Positions 16,052 to 24,893 of a DNA stretch of 63,061 nucleotides are shown piece after piece. The stretch comes from SIG672 sp045535095. Lineage in GTDB: Bacteria > Bacillota > Clostridia > Oscillospirales > CAG-272. The stretch covers positions 1 through 63,061 of the forward strand of contig JAZSKY010000002.1 of the NCBI GenBank assembly GCA_045535095.1, in the 5' to 3' direction. Positions within the stretch are counted from its first letter, which is position 1. The number at the start of each line of letters is the position of its first letter. The notes below the pieces were generated by a model. It was not told the origin of the DNA. It saw nothing but the letters and a program-made list of their open reading frames with translations, and made no database searches. The position numbers were made by a program, and so were the translations under genes.

Positions 16052-18687
16052 ATTTTCATTCCTCCTTTTCTTGACTTAAAGAAGCTCTTTACGTCGCTTA
16101 TTTTGAGCTTTCTTATAATTATATCAACGATAAAGGCAATTATCGCGAGAATCATAAGGGGTGCCGTCATACGGAGCGTGTAGGTTGCGATATCGTCGTC
16201 CTCGTTTTCAAGTGAGGGAACAACGCCTTCGCTTACGCTTCCTCTGTTTCTTATAGCGGCGTGGAGAGTTGACGGATCAAAGACCGCGAAGCTGTCATAT
16301 TCGGGTGAATAGGAGACGTTGAAGGTCTCGTTTGCCGCAAACGATCTTTCGCCGTACGAATAAACTATGTCTATCTGATATTTTCCGCTCGCCGGAGTTT
16401 CAAACTTGTAGAAATATCTCGACGAGTCGAATGTGAGCTGCTTTGTAACGGACGTGCCGTCGGGAAGTGTGACGGTAGCCGTTGCGGTAGCGCTCGGATT
16501 AAGATCAGCAGGGATTATCTCAACGCTTGAGCTTGTACCGTCATACTCAACGTTAAGGGTGTAGGGATATCCGATTCTTTCGTCGGGCGTGCAGCCCTTA
16601 CATACGTTTGAGAAGAAGGCTTTTCCTTCATCGGACGCCCAAAGTTCGCTCCAGTCTCCCGAGAGAGTGCTTGTGAAGCTTGCAACCCTTCCTTCACCGT
16701 AGCTCCAGTATGCGTAGAGAGGAGCTTTGACCGTTTTTCCGCTGCTCTTTACGTATTCTACCTGCAATGGTGTGTAGGCACTCGCCTTGCTCTTTGCGTA
16801 AACGTATCCGAAAACGTCGGGAAGAGAAGTGATGCCCTCGAGAAATTCGTCGCCCGGAAGGGCAATCTCTACCGAGGTCTGCTTTTCTATTACCGACTCG
16901 GTAAGGTCGTCCGCAATATCGGTAAACATTACCTTGTCAAGCTCTTCCTCGGTGGTTATTTCGTAGTATTTTCCGCCACCTGCGCTTGCGATACCCTTGA
17001 GTGTTGCCATTCCTTCCTCACGCGGCGGCGCGTGAATTACCGAGGTTGTAATGCCGCTTTCATAGAGACGGGCAACAACGTCAGAGGGCGTGTCGCTGTC
17101 GAGAGTATAGGACATACCGTCGCTTATCAGCATTATCTGCTTTTCGTCAAAGGCAAGCTCTGTCATAAGGTCGCCCGCTTTGTCGAGTGCTGTTCCTATA
17201 ACAGTACCCTGATAGGGCTCTATCGAGTTTATCTTCTTTGCAAGAAGGTCCTTGTTACTGTCAGATGCGCGTGTGGGTGACTGAAGGACGTTGATCTCGC
17301 CCCAGAAGTTTACTACCATAACGTAGTCGTTCTCGTCGAGGAGATCAAGCAGACGGACTGCCGCCATTTTCGCTATTATAAGACGGGAGAAGTTCTGCAT
17401 ACTGCGCGACGAGTCTATTACGATAGCGTAAAGCTTGGGGTCTCTGTCTCCGTTACCGAACTTGACGGGGAGCATATCCTCAAGCTGCATAAGAATATCC
17501 TCGGTCTTGTTCTGTATCTTGAGATCTCCCATAGTTACGAGACTTTTTCCAAAGAGAGATACCGATTTGTCAAGTGCGTCTATGAACGCGGTGTAGTTGT
17601 TTATTTCGCGAACGTCCACGTTTGAAATGACGATCTCGTCGTATTCGCACAGCTCTTCAATGCTGCAAGGAACGTCTCTGTTTTTCTTCGTTATTATATA
17701 GGACGTGATAGATGCCCTCTCACCGAAAAGCTCCTTCGCTCTCGTTTCGTCGTCCTTTGAAGAGCTTACGAGAAGAACCTTAAGCTCCTCGCTGACGCTC
17801 TGAGTGAAGAAATACGAATTGTTTATACCAAGGGTATCATCGTCAGACGAGATCTTGACGCTGTAATCAAACGTGCCTGCGACTCCTGTCGGAATGTCAA
17901 AGCTGAATACGTTGTATCCCTTTGTTAGCGAGAGTGCGCGAGAGTCTATCTCACTCTCTCCTGAGAAAAGGGTGATTATCGCATTCGAATCCTGATTGGA
18001 CTGAATAAGTATCTCTGCGCTTTCCTCATGGTTTAAATAGGTCGATTTTGTGAAATCAACGCCGCTTATCTGTATTTCCTTTGTGTCGGGCGAGATGTTA
18101 TCGTCAACGTATATCGCGTCTATCGAAATATCGTCGGCGTAAAGTCGCTCAACAGTGCTTATAAGTCGCGAGGTCGATTCGGGATCGCTGTCGCGTCCGT
18201 CGGTTATAAGAACTATCTTTTTGATACAGTCGTCTCCGAACAGCGCGGCGGTGTATTCAAGCGCAGATGCAATATCTGTGGCGCTGTCGTCCACGTTTTG
18301 CTCGCTTACTGACTTTATTTTTTCACCCATGGAGGTGAGGAGTGTCTGATCCTTGCCGAAGCAGACGATTCCCATTTTCGAGTTTCTCGGAAGCGAGTCT
18401 TTGACCTCGCCTACGTAATCGTCGATAAGATCGAGATTTTTGTTTGCCGAGAATGATACGTCTGTAACGACGTAAACCTCAGTTTTGGTTATTACCGAGG
18501 TGATGACCGCACCCGAGAGAGCTACCGTTATAAAAGCGGCAATAAGAAGGTGCAAAGTAAGGGACGCCGTTGTGCTTTTAGACTTGTTTTCCTTTCTTAT
18601 TGCGATAAAGAAGGGAATCAGTATAAGCGCGATAACGGGGACCGCTATAAGAAGCAGATAGGGATTATCGAAACTGATATTTATCAT
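16048..18687 (-). CDS. Membrane protein with two von Willebrand factor A domains
   Basis: An 879-residue protein. Two N-terminal membrane segments (about 8-30 and 42-66) and one near the C-terminus (about 845-865) frame an extracytoplasmic part. VWA domain 1 has the metal-site motif D-V-S-F-S (76-80) and a later TDGRDSD. VWA domain 2 has the full D-S-S-R-S motif (425-429), a conserved threonine (QGT) and SDG. Two VWA domains in one chain, separated by about 270 residues, suggest metal-dependent protein binding at both. It overlaps the upstream BatA-like gene by 23 bases. ATG 18687 is preferred over an upstream TTG at 18711, because a GGATGG site precedes it and the protein then starts in the BatA-like hydrophobic segment. 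Confidence 0.85.
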   Translation of the reverse strand: MINISFDNPYLLLIAVPVIALILIPFFIAIRKENKSKSTTASLTLHLLIAAFITVALSGAVITSVITKTEVYVVTDVSFSANKNLDLIDDYVGEVKDSLPRNSKMGIVCFGKDQTLLTSMGEKIKSVSEQNVDDSATDIASALEYTAALFGDDCIKKIVLITDGRDSDPESTSRLISTVERLYADDISIDAIYVDDNISPDTKEIQISGVDFTKSTYLNHEESAEILIQSNQDSNAIITLFSGESEIDSRALSLTKGYNVFSFDIPTGVAGTFDYSVKISSDDDTLGINNSYFFTQSVSEELKVLLVSSSKDDETRAKELFGERASITSYIITKKNRDVPCSIEELCEYDEIVISNVDVREINNYTAFIDALDKSVSLFGKSLVTMGDLKIQNKTEDILMQLEDMLPVKFGNGDRDPKLYAIVIDSSRSMQNFSRLIIAKMAAVRLLDLLDENDYVMVVNFWGEINVLQSPTRASDSNKDLLAKKINSIEPYQGTVIGTALDKAGDLMTELAFDEKQIMLISDGMSYTLDSDTPSDVVARLYESGITTSVIHAPPREEGMATLKGIASAGGGKYYEITTEEELDKVMFTDIADDLTESVIEKQTSVEIALPGDEFLEGITSLPDVFGYVYAKSKASAYTPLQVEYVKSSGKTVKAPLYAYWSYGEGRVASFTSTLSGDWSELWASDEGKAFFSNVCKGCTPDERIGYPYTLNVEYDGTSSSVEIIPADLNPSATATATVTLPDGTSVTKQLTFDSSRYFYKFETPASGKYQIDIVYSYGERSFAANETFNVSYSPEYDSFAVFDPSTLHAAIRNRGSVSEGVVPSLENEDDDIATYTLRMTAPLMILAIIAFIVDIIIRKLKISDVKSFFKSRKGGMKI

Positions 18688-20518
18688 AACAGTACACCAT
18701 CCAATCTGCAAGGAATATGATTGCGAGAATAATGAAGATTACGGGGAGCGGATCGTATTTTCCGTCAAATCCCTTGTCGCTCGCCTCTCCGACGAGAGAG
18801 ATCTCGCCCTCACTAACGCTCGGATCGCGCTCGGCTTCGCTCATCTCCGAGAAGATCGAGAAGCTTTTTGCCGATCCCGCAACGGTCATTGTGACCTTAT
18901 ATACTCCCACCTCGCTGAGCGGGAGAGATGCGCTCGGTGCGGACGTACTCAGATAAGAAACGTTGCCAAGCGGACTTTCAACTCTTATGCTTTCGCAGTT
19001 GGAGACTACGTTTATCTCTGCGCTCTCTGCGTTTTTATAAGAGGTCTTTTCCACTACGTCGGGGAATGAATAGTTAACGAGATTACGCATAAGAATCGCG
19101 TAATCGGAGAGCAGGGGAAGGTTGGAATCGTGAATATCGAAGGCAAATACGACCTCACGTACTCCGTCTGTCGTGCTTCCTGCAAAGACTATCGGATTAC
19201 CCTTGTATGTGAAAATATTTGTGAAATTGCGGTAAAATCCGCATTTTACGTATCTGGTAATGTGTATTCCTTCTCCCGGAAGATCCTTGGCAAGAGCCTT
19301 TGAGAGAGAGGATGTTGACGTGCTGAGCGAAAGAGTCTCTGAGCCCTCGAAGTCAACTGCACCCTGTACGCTGTATCCTGCGCCGTTGACGCTGCCCTGA
19401 ATATTCATAAGCCACACGCTTCCGTCCTTGGGAAGCTCGCTGATGAGACTTTCCTCTACCGAATCGAAGATATAAAGTCCGTATCCGCTTTGTCCGTTAT
19501 ACTGCGAGGGCTTTATAACGTCTATCTTAGCGTGAAGGATATTTGAGAGCATCGCCTTTATAAGGAAGGGACGCTCGCTGATAATAAGCGTGTTGTACGA
19601 GCCTTCGCTTTTAAGATCGTAAACGATATACTCGTTATCGTACGCAAAATCGTCGGCACTTGTTATCCTGATCTTCGCCTCTGTGAAGATCTCAACGTTT
19701 GCGCTGATAGTAAAGGGCGTTTTTTCGTCTGCAACGACGCTGACAGTTTCCTTTGCGATCGCAGTATCGGACGAGTTAATGAAAAGCTCCACGTCGAGAA
19801 GCGCGTCCTTATCGTACGAAATAAGGCTTCCTTCAAACTCAAGAAGAGAATTTTCGTGTGTGTAGATAACGTCGGAGAGAGCGTGATTAGATTCTCCGCG
19901 CGATAAGTTTATAACGTTTATATTATTTGATGCGCTATGCTCCTTGTCACTTACAAGATAGGTGATAAGAGAGGGGTTTTCATTGAAATATCCCTGCGCT
20001 ATTCCGAGCGCCTCGGTAAGGTCTGCGCTGTTATATGCGCTTTCAAGACCGCCAAGAAGGGTAAGAGCCTCCTCCTTATCCTCACTCTTTTCAAAGATGA
20101 CTCTCGTCTCGTTTCCGACTAAAACGAGCGAATAGAGGCTTCCGTCCGACGATTCCTCGATGATATCCGAGATCTCGCGCTTTCCTCTCTCAAATCTCGT
20201 TTCGCCGTCCTTTGACATATTCATACTGCCCGAAGCATCAAGGATAAAGCAGTATTCGTTTGCCGAGTTAGGCACGGCAATTATCGGATGCGCGATGGCG
20301 AGCGAAATGAGAATAACGGCAAGTATCTGCAAAATGAGACTGATGATTCCGCTGAGCTTGCTTAAAGGATTTCTCCTTTTAAGGAATTTCTCGCTGAGAG
20401 TCCACAGATAAGTAGAGGACACCGTTTGCTCGGTATATTTACTTTTTATTATGTAAATGATTACCAGTATAGGCAGTCCTATAAGTCCGAGTAATCCAAG
20501 TGGGTAAATAAAACTCAC
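18665..20518 (-). CDS. BatA-type VWA membrane protein
   Basis: A 617-residue protein with the Bacteroides-aerotolerance (BatA/BatB) N-terminus: two membrane segments at about 5-25 and 55-80 followed directly by a VWA domain with intact D-A-S-G-S (94-98). A long extracytoplasmic region of unknown fold follows, with one C-terminal membrane segment (about 588-606). In this family the membrane VWA proteins are thought to work with a MoxR AAA+ ATPase and a DUF58 protein, which are exactly the two genes upstream. Start GTG at 20518 after GGAGG; it overlaps the DUF58 stop by four bases. Confidence 0.87.
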   Translation of the reverse strand: MSFIYPLGLLGLIGLPILVIIYIIKSKYTEQTVSSTYLWTLSEKFLKRRNPLSKLSGIISLILQILAVILISLAIAHPIIAVPNSANEYCFILDASGSMNMSKDGETRFERGKREISDIIEESSDGSLYSLVLVGNETRVIFEKSEDKEEALTLLGGLESAYNSADLTEALGIAQGYFNENPSLITYLVSDKEHSASNNINVINLSRGESNHALSDVIYTHENSLLEFEGSLISYDKDALLDVELFINSSDTAIAKETVSVVADEKTPFTISANVEIFTEAKIRITSADDFAYDNEYIVYDLKSEGSYNTLIISERPFLIKAMLSNILHAKIDVIKPSQYNGQSGYGLYIFDSVEESLISELPKDGSVWLMNIQGSVNGAGYSVQGAVDFEGSETLSLSTSTSSLSKALAKDLPGEGIHITRYVKCGFYRNFTNIFTYKGNPIVFAGSTTDGVREVVFAFDIHDSNLPLLSDYAILMRNLVNYSFPDVVEKTSYKNAESAEINVVSNCESIRVESPLGNVSYLSTSAPSASLPLSEVGVYKVTMTVAGSAKSFSIFSEMSEAERDPSVSEGEISLVGEASDKGFDGKYDPLPVIFIILAIIFLADWMVYCYDKYQFR

Positions 20519-21399
20519 TTCAAGACCTCCGTGTTTACGAGTTTTTCAAAGAATACGTCTCCTACGCTGTCGTCTGCCGAGACGAGAAGGTATGCGCCTC
20601 CGCGTGACGCGCAAAGGTCCCCGACCTTTCCGGTGACGTAGATAAGCGCTTCCTTGTACGCCTTCGCAATGTCTCTGTCGATGTTTTTGCGATAGGTCGA
20701 AATGGCGTTTTCAGAGTCGAAGAAATGAACCTTTCCGCGAACGAGGGGATTTAATTCTTCCTTAGTCAGCACCTGAATACATACGATGTCGCGCTTTTTC
20801 TCGGAGAATCGGTCGATAGCGCCCTCATAATCGTTGTCGGTGAGAAAGTCGGATATAAGCACCGAAAGTCCGTCACCGTAGCCAACGTTTTCGGGGAGAA
20901 TGGCATCGCTTATGCGGCAGTCACCCTCAAATACCACGTCGTTAAGCTGACCGATCGACGAGAGATAAGCCTCTTTTCCGACGATGCTTTTTATTACCTC
21001 GGTGACCTTTCCGCCGTTTAACGTGTATATTGACACCTTGTCCATTTCGCATACAGAAAGATAGGCGATCAGCGCGGCAATTCGGAGTGCCTGCTCGGCC
21101 TTTTTTGCCTCTCCGTATTCCATAGAGCGGCTGGCGTCGATATATATTCTCGTGTGCATCTGACGCTCGTCAAGATAAAGCTTCGTGTAAAGCTTTTCAA
21201 AGCGCGCGTACGCATTCCAGTCTATTTTGGTTGTATCGTCGCCCTCGGCATAGTCCCGAGAGTCGGCAAATTCACAGGAAGAGCCGTAGGTTTTACTCTT
21301 TCTGTTTCCGCCAAACATTCCTGCGACGTTGTTTTTGAGAAGCATTTGCAGACCTTCTATCTGCTGAAGAAGCTCCTCGTTAATAACAGATCTGCCCAT
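20515..21399 (-). CDS. DUF58 domain protein
   Basis: A 294-residue cytoplasmic protein. The DUF58 signature is present as RDYAEGDDTTKIDW (48-61) followed by NAYAR, and a VWA-like metal site D-A-S-R-S lies at 88-92. DUF58 proteins are the standard companions of MoxR ATPases; the gene pair occurs widely in bacteria, and its role in envelope or stress physiology is only partly understood. Separated by three bases from moxR and overlapping the BatA-like gene by four, so the three are tightly coupled. Confidence 0.92.
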   Translation of the reverse strand: MGRSVINEELLQQIEGLQMLLKNNVAGMFGGNRKSKTYGSSCEFADSRDYAEGDDTTKIDWNAYARFEKLYTKLYLDERQMHTRIYIDASRSMEYGEAKKAEQALRIAALIAYLSVCEMDKVSIYTLNGGKVTEVIKSIVGKEAYLSSIGQLNDVVFEGDCRISDAILPENVGYGDGLSVLISDFLTDNDYEGAIDRFSEKKRDIVCIQVLTKEELNPLVRGKVHFFDSENAISTYRKNIDRDIAKAYKEALIYVTGKVGDLCASRGGAYLLVSADDSVGDVFFEKLVNTEVLK

Positions 21400-21402
21400 A
21401 GA

Positions 21403-22383
21403 TTATTTCTTTATCTCCTTAACGAGCATATCGATAACCTCGTCAACTGTGAGCTTTTCGCTTATTGCGGTGTAGCTGAGCTTAACTCTGTGGCGAAGAA
21501 CGGGCTTTGCGAGTGCTTCAATATCCTCGTAGGATACGTTGAAGTTTCCATTCATAAGAGCGCGTACTCTTGCTGCGGAAACGAGAGCCTGAGCGGCACG
21601 GGGAGAAGCGCCGTATCTGAGGTACTTCTTTGCAACACTCGGAGACTCTTCGAGCTCGGGGTGAGTACCCGAAACGAGGCGCGAGGTGTAATCGAGTATC
21701 TCGTCAAGGACGGGAACCTCCTTTGCAAGCTCTCTCATATCGAGTATGGTCTCTCCGTCAAGGACTGCCTCTGCGGTCTCAGCCATGGTGATTCTGGTCA
21801 TTTTTACGATATCAACGATTTCCTTTGCAGAGGGGAACTTCATTATAAGCTTGAACATAAAGCGGTCCATCTGCGCTTCGGGAAGGGGGTATGTACCGTC
21901 CTGCTCGACAGGGTTCTCGGTAGCAAGCACGAAGAAGGGCTCGGAAAGCTCGTAGGGGACGTTTGCAACCGTCACCTTATGCTCCTGCATCGCCTCAAGC
22001 ATTGCCGACTGCGTTTTCGGGGTTGCTCTGTTGATCTCGTCTGCAAGAACGAGGTTTGCAAATATAGGTCCGCGGCGGAAGGTGTTCGTCATTCTGCCGT
22101 CGGGATCCTTTTCGATAACAACGTTACCGGTAATATCGGAGGGCATAAGGTCGGGGGTGAACTGTATTCTCGAGAAGGGAAGATTGAGCACCTTTCCGAG
22201 CGAGCGCACGAGACGTGTTTTTCCGACGCCGGGTACACCCTCGAGAAGCACGTTACCGCCCGAGATTATAGCGAGGATAACGTTGTCAATTATCTCTTCC
22301 TGACCGACGACGTCGCGGCGGATCTCCTGCTTGACCTTAGCTATTGATTTGCTGAAATTCTGTATTCTTTCCATGTTTTCCAT
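21403..22383 (-). CDS. MoxR-family AAA+ ATPase
   Basis: A 326-residue ATPase with Walker A GVPGVGKT (49-56), Walker B as LADEIN (113-118), sensor-1 region LATENPVEQDGTYPLPEAQ and the arginine-finger region LPEAQMDRF. MoxR ATPases act as chaperones that mature or assemble metal- or VWA-containing partners. Here the partners are encoded directly downstream (DUF58, BatA-like, double-VWA). ATG 22383 follows an AAAGGA site. Second gene of the operon starting at the 23.9-kb promoter. Confidence 0.94.
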   Translation of the reverse strand: MENMERIQNFSKSIAKVKQEIRRDVVGQEEIIDNVILAIISGGNVLLEGVPGVGKTRLVRSLGKVLNLPFSRIQFTPDLMPSDITGNVVIEKDPDGRMTNTFRRGPIFANLVLADEINRATPKTQSAMLEAMQEHKVTVANVPYELSEPFFVLATENPVEQDGTYPLPEAQMDRFMFKLIMKFPSAKEIVDIVKMTRITMAETAEAVLDGETILDMRELAKEVPVLDEILDYTSRLVSGTHPELEESPSVAKKYLRYGASPRAAQALVSAARVRALMNGNFNVSYEDIEALAKPVLRHRVKLSYTAISEKLTVDEVIDMLVKEIKK

Positions 22384-22412
22384 TGTTATATTCCTTTCAA
22401 ACCTTCGTTTTG

Positions 22413-23834
22413 TTAGTTGTTTTCGCCTGTTCCGTTAAACAGTGCGGCAAAATAGTCGCTGATAAGCTGTTCAAGCTCGTGTTCGACGTTTCCGTCTGCA
22501 AACTGCTCGGAGATCTTTGCGTAGTATCTGTTAATGACCTCGCCGTACGAAACGTACTTTCCGCTTTCGGGATCGTATATCATATCGTCGCTTCCGAAGA
22601 TCATATCTCCGCTTCCGAATCCGCCCGAATTAAGCGGATCGTCGCTGTCCTCATGCTCGTAGTCGCCCTCTTCCTCTTTAAGAGCGGGAGCGGACGGTCT
22701 CGACTCTGCGGGAAGCTCGCTTTCGCTTATGCCGAATATCTGCATAAGTCTGCGGACTGCTCCGTCACAAACCGAGCGGTTAGTGTACTGAACGAGCAGC
22801 GCCGACGAGATGCTCTCGCCATGGTGAGCAAAGGACGCGTCTATCTCGCCGTCGGTAAAGCTTCCTGACGCAAGAGAGGAAATCGCGGATGCAAAATCGT
22901 TCAGCGCGATATAGAGCTTGTCTGTGTCGTTAACTCCCGAGCCTTCAAGCGCGCTTACTATCCCGGACGATATTTCGGTGAGCTTTGCCTTGCCGTTATC
23001 ACTAAAGAGTGCGCGTATCTCGGTAAGCTCTCCGCCGAGCGTTATAGCATCAAGCGACTCTATCGGAACGGAAAGTGCCTTCGTTTGCTCGTCAGATGCA
23101 AGGGACAGAGAAATATACGGTGCAGAGTTGTGGCCGCTGAGTATCTTCTTTACGTCGCGTATTGCGCCGATTACCGAGGTCTTCATTTCGCTGACCTTTT
23201 TTGCCGCGCGAAGCTCGGTGAGGAGTCCCTCAAGCTCGCCGACCGTTGCACCTCTCGGCTCACTCTCCATCTCGGAGCGCCGAACGTCCTCAATAAGATC
23301 CTTCAGCGCCTGCTCCTGCCACGAGGAAAGGGTGAAGGCGGGATCGTCATCAATCGGACCTGTCTGTCCCTCTGAAACTGCGTTTGGAATCAGAAGAGTT
23401 ACGACAAGCAGTACCGCCGCTAAAATCGGCATTATGAGGTGAACAAGGAAGCTTTCGCCACGAAGCTTTTTGACGTCGGCTTCGCCGAGTATTCTTTCGG
23501 TGTCCGATCTCTGCATTTCGATCATATCGCCGTCTGCGTTTTTAAACTCGATCATGGTAGATACCTTTTCGCCGAGCGAAAGGGAGGCGTCCAGTCTTTT
23601 TGCAACTCGCTTTTCGCTTGGATAGAAGGCTATCAGCGAGATAGCAATAAATATCAGCGCACACAGAGCGCCCGATATAAGAGATACCGAATTTATCGGT
23701 ATTTTTCCTGCGCACTTATATATAAGTGAGATAAGAGACGATACGAATATTCCCGACGATAGCGCAAACACTGCTGATTTGAGGAGTGTTACGAGAGTCA
23801 GACGTCTCCTTAGCCTTTGAAAGTTTTTATACAT
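22413..23834 (-). CDS. Membrane protein of unknown function, first gene of the MoxR operon
   Basis: A 473-residue protein. Two membrane segments lie near residues 14-36 and 44-68 and one at about 131-150; the rest is a long, mostly helical and acidic region with a Gly/Asp-rich low-complexity stretch near 400-430. The layout recalls DUF4175-like proteins that accompany MoxR/VWA clusters, but I cannot name a family with certainty. It is the first gene after a near-consensus promoter, 29 bases from moxR, and probably a component of the same envelope machinery. Start ATG 23834 after a GAGGT site. Confidence 0.78.
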   Translation of the reverse strand: MYKNFQRLRRRLTLVTLLKSAVFALSSGIFVSSLISLIYKCAGKIPINSVSLISGALCALIFIAISLIAFYPSEKRVAKRLDASLSLGEKVSTMIEFKNADGDMIEMQRSDTERILGEADVKKLRGESFLVHLIMPILAAVLLVVTLLIPNAVSEGQTGPIDDDPAFTLSSWQEQALKDLIEDVRRSEMESEPRGATVGELEGLLTELRAAKKVSEMKTSVIGAIRDVKKILSGHNSAPYISLSLASDEQTKALSVPIESLDAITLGGELTEIRALFSDNGKAKLTEISSGIVSALEGSGVNDTDKLYIALNDFASAISSLASGSFTDGEIDASFAHHGESISSALLVQYTNRSVCDGAVRRLMQIFGISESELPAESRPSAPALKEEEGDYEHEDSDDPLNSGGFGSGDMIFGSDDMIYDPESGKYVSYGEVINRYYAKISEQFADGNVEHELEQLISDYFAALFNGTGENN

Positions 23835-23885
23835 ATATGTACCTCTTTTTGGTATAGAAAAAATGCGAAACTACTCCAACTAAAT

Positions 23886-23914
23886 ATTATATATAATAAA
23901 ATATATAAAGTCAA
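23886..23914 (-). promoter_or_regulatory. Sigma-A promoter of the MoxR/VWA operon
   Basis: TTGACT (23914-23909), 17 bases, TATAAT (23891-23886) on the minus strand, about 50 bases upstream of the first gene. Confidence 0.85.
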
Positions 23915-23972
23915 GAGTTTTTTCGCATTTTTCGTTTGTATTTGACACTTTAATATGAGAAAACCGCGCTTT

Positions 23973-24767
23973 TCAGAGCTGTTTTTTGATTCTCTCAAGC
24001 GCGCTCTTTTCAAGACGGGATACCTGCGCCTGAGATATTCCTATCTCGTCTGCTATCTCCATTTGAGTCCGTCCGCTGAAAAAACGCTTTGAAATTATCA
24101 TTTTTTCGCGTTCTCCGAGCTTTGCAAGAGCATCGCGCAGAGCAATATTTTCAAGCCACGCATCGTCCGTACTGCTTTCGTCCTTGATCTGATCCATAAT
24201 ATATATAGCGTCTGACGACGAGCCGTCCGAATATACGGGATCGTAAAGAGAAACGGGATCAACTATCGCTTCAAGAGCGCATACGACCTCGCCGCGAGTG
24301 TGAGTGTCGCCCTCATTTTTAATAAGAGCGTATATCTCGTCTATCGTCGGCTCTCTCGACAGCTTAGACGAAAGTCTGTCACGCGCAGAAAGTGCCTTGT
24401 AGGCGAGATCGCGCACTGATCTGCTGACTCTGACCATATTATTATCCCGTAGATACCGACGAATTTCGCCGATTATCATAGGGACTGCATAAGTGCTGAA
24501 TCGCAGTCCAAGCTCTGTATTGAAGTTATCTACCGCCTTTATAAGACCGATGCAACCGATCTGAAAAAGATCGTCGGGATTTTCGCCGCGTCCCGAAAAT
24601 CTCTGAACTATGCTCAAAACGAGACGGAGATTTCCGTCTATAAGCTCGCGCCGCGCCACCTCGTCTCCCTCGCGTACCTTTTTCAGAAGAGCGTCCTTTT
24701 CGTCCTCGGTCAGAACCTTCAGATGAGAGGTGTTTATGCCGCAAATATCGACCTTTCCGATATACAT
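23973..24767 (-). CDS. sigG: RNA polymerase sporulation sigma factor SigG
   Basis: A 264-residue sigma-70 family factor that directs late forespore transcription. The N-terminus KVDICGINTSHL closely matches the SigG-specific KVEICGVDTS start. Region 2 includes NGNLRLVLS, DDLFQIGCIGL and FSTYAVPMIIGEIRRYLRD; region 4 ends with EEIGISQAQVSRLEK-type helix-turn-helix (here DEIGISQAQVSRLE). Length equals the family's. It stands alone, not next to spoIIGA-sigE, which is the common arrangement in Firmicutes. A sigma-F-like promoter lies upstream, as expected for forespore expression. ATG 24767 follows AAAGGA. Confidence 0.96.
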   Translation of the reverse strand: MYIGKVDICGINTSHLKVLTEDEKDALLKKVREGDEVARRELIDGNLRLVLSIVQRFSGRGENPDDLFQIGCIGLIKAVDNFNTELGLRFSTYAVPMIIGEIRRYLRDNNMVRVSRSVRDLAYKALSARDRLSSKLSREPTIDEIYALIKNEGDTHTRGEVVCALEAIVDPVSLYDPVYSDGSSSDAIYIMDQIKDESSTDDAWLENIALRDALAKLGEREKMIISKRFFSGRTQMEIADEIGISQAQVSRLEKSALERIKKQL

Positions 24768-24782
24768 TTTACCAAATCCTTT

Positions 24783-24802
24783 GTTTTACATTTCTGTAAA
24801 AC
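24783..24802. repeat. Dyad at the predicted sigG transcription start
   Basis: GTTTTACA and TGTAAAAC form a perfect 8-bp inverted repeat with a 4-base loop. It spans the predicted start point of sigG transcription, so only part of it would be in the mRNA; an operator is as likely as a hairpin. Confidence 0.55.
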
Positions 24803-24831
24803 ATTATTGCCGTTGAGTGCTGAAATGATAC
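24802..24831 (-). promoter_or_regulatory. Sigma-F-like promoter of sigG
   Basis: On the minus strand GTATC (24831-24827, consensus GYATA) is followed after 15 bases by GGCAATAATG (24811-24802), which fits GGNNANAHTR at every position. Sigma-F transcribes sigG in Bacillus, so both sequence and biology agree. Confidence 0.7.
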
Positions 24832-24864
24832 ACAAGGCGGACTATGGTAATTTTTTGAAAAAGA

Positions 24865-24888
24865 AAAACAGACCCGAAGGTCTGTTTT
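24865..24888 (-). terminator. Rho-independent terminator of the DUF1015 gene
   Basis: AAAACAGACC pairs with GGTCTGTTTT around CGAA, followed on the minus strand by TCTTTTTC. It isolates sigG from read-through. Confidence 0.85.
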
Positions 24889-24893
24889 ACGTT

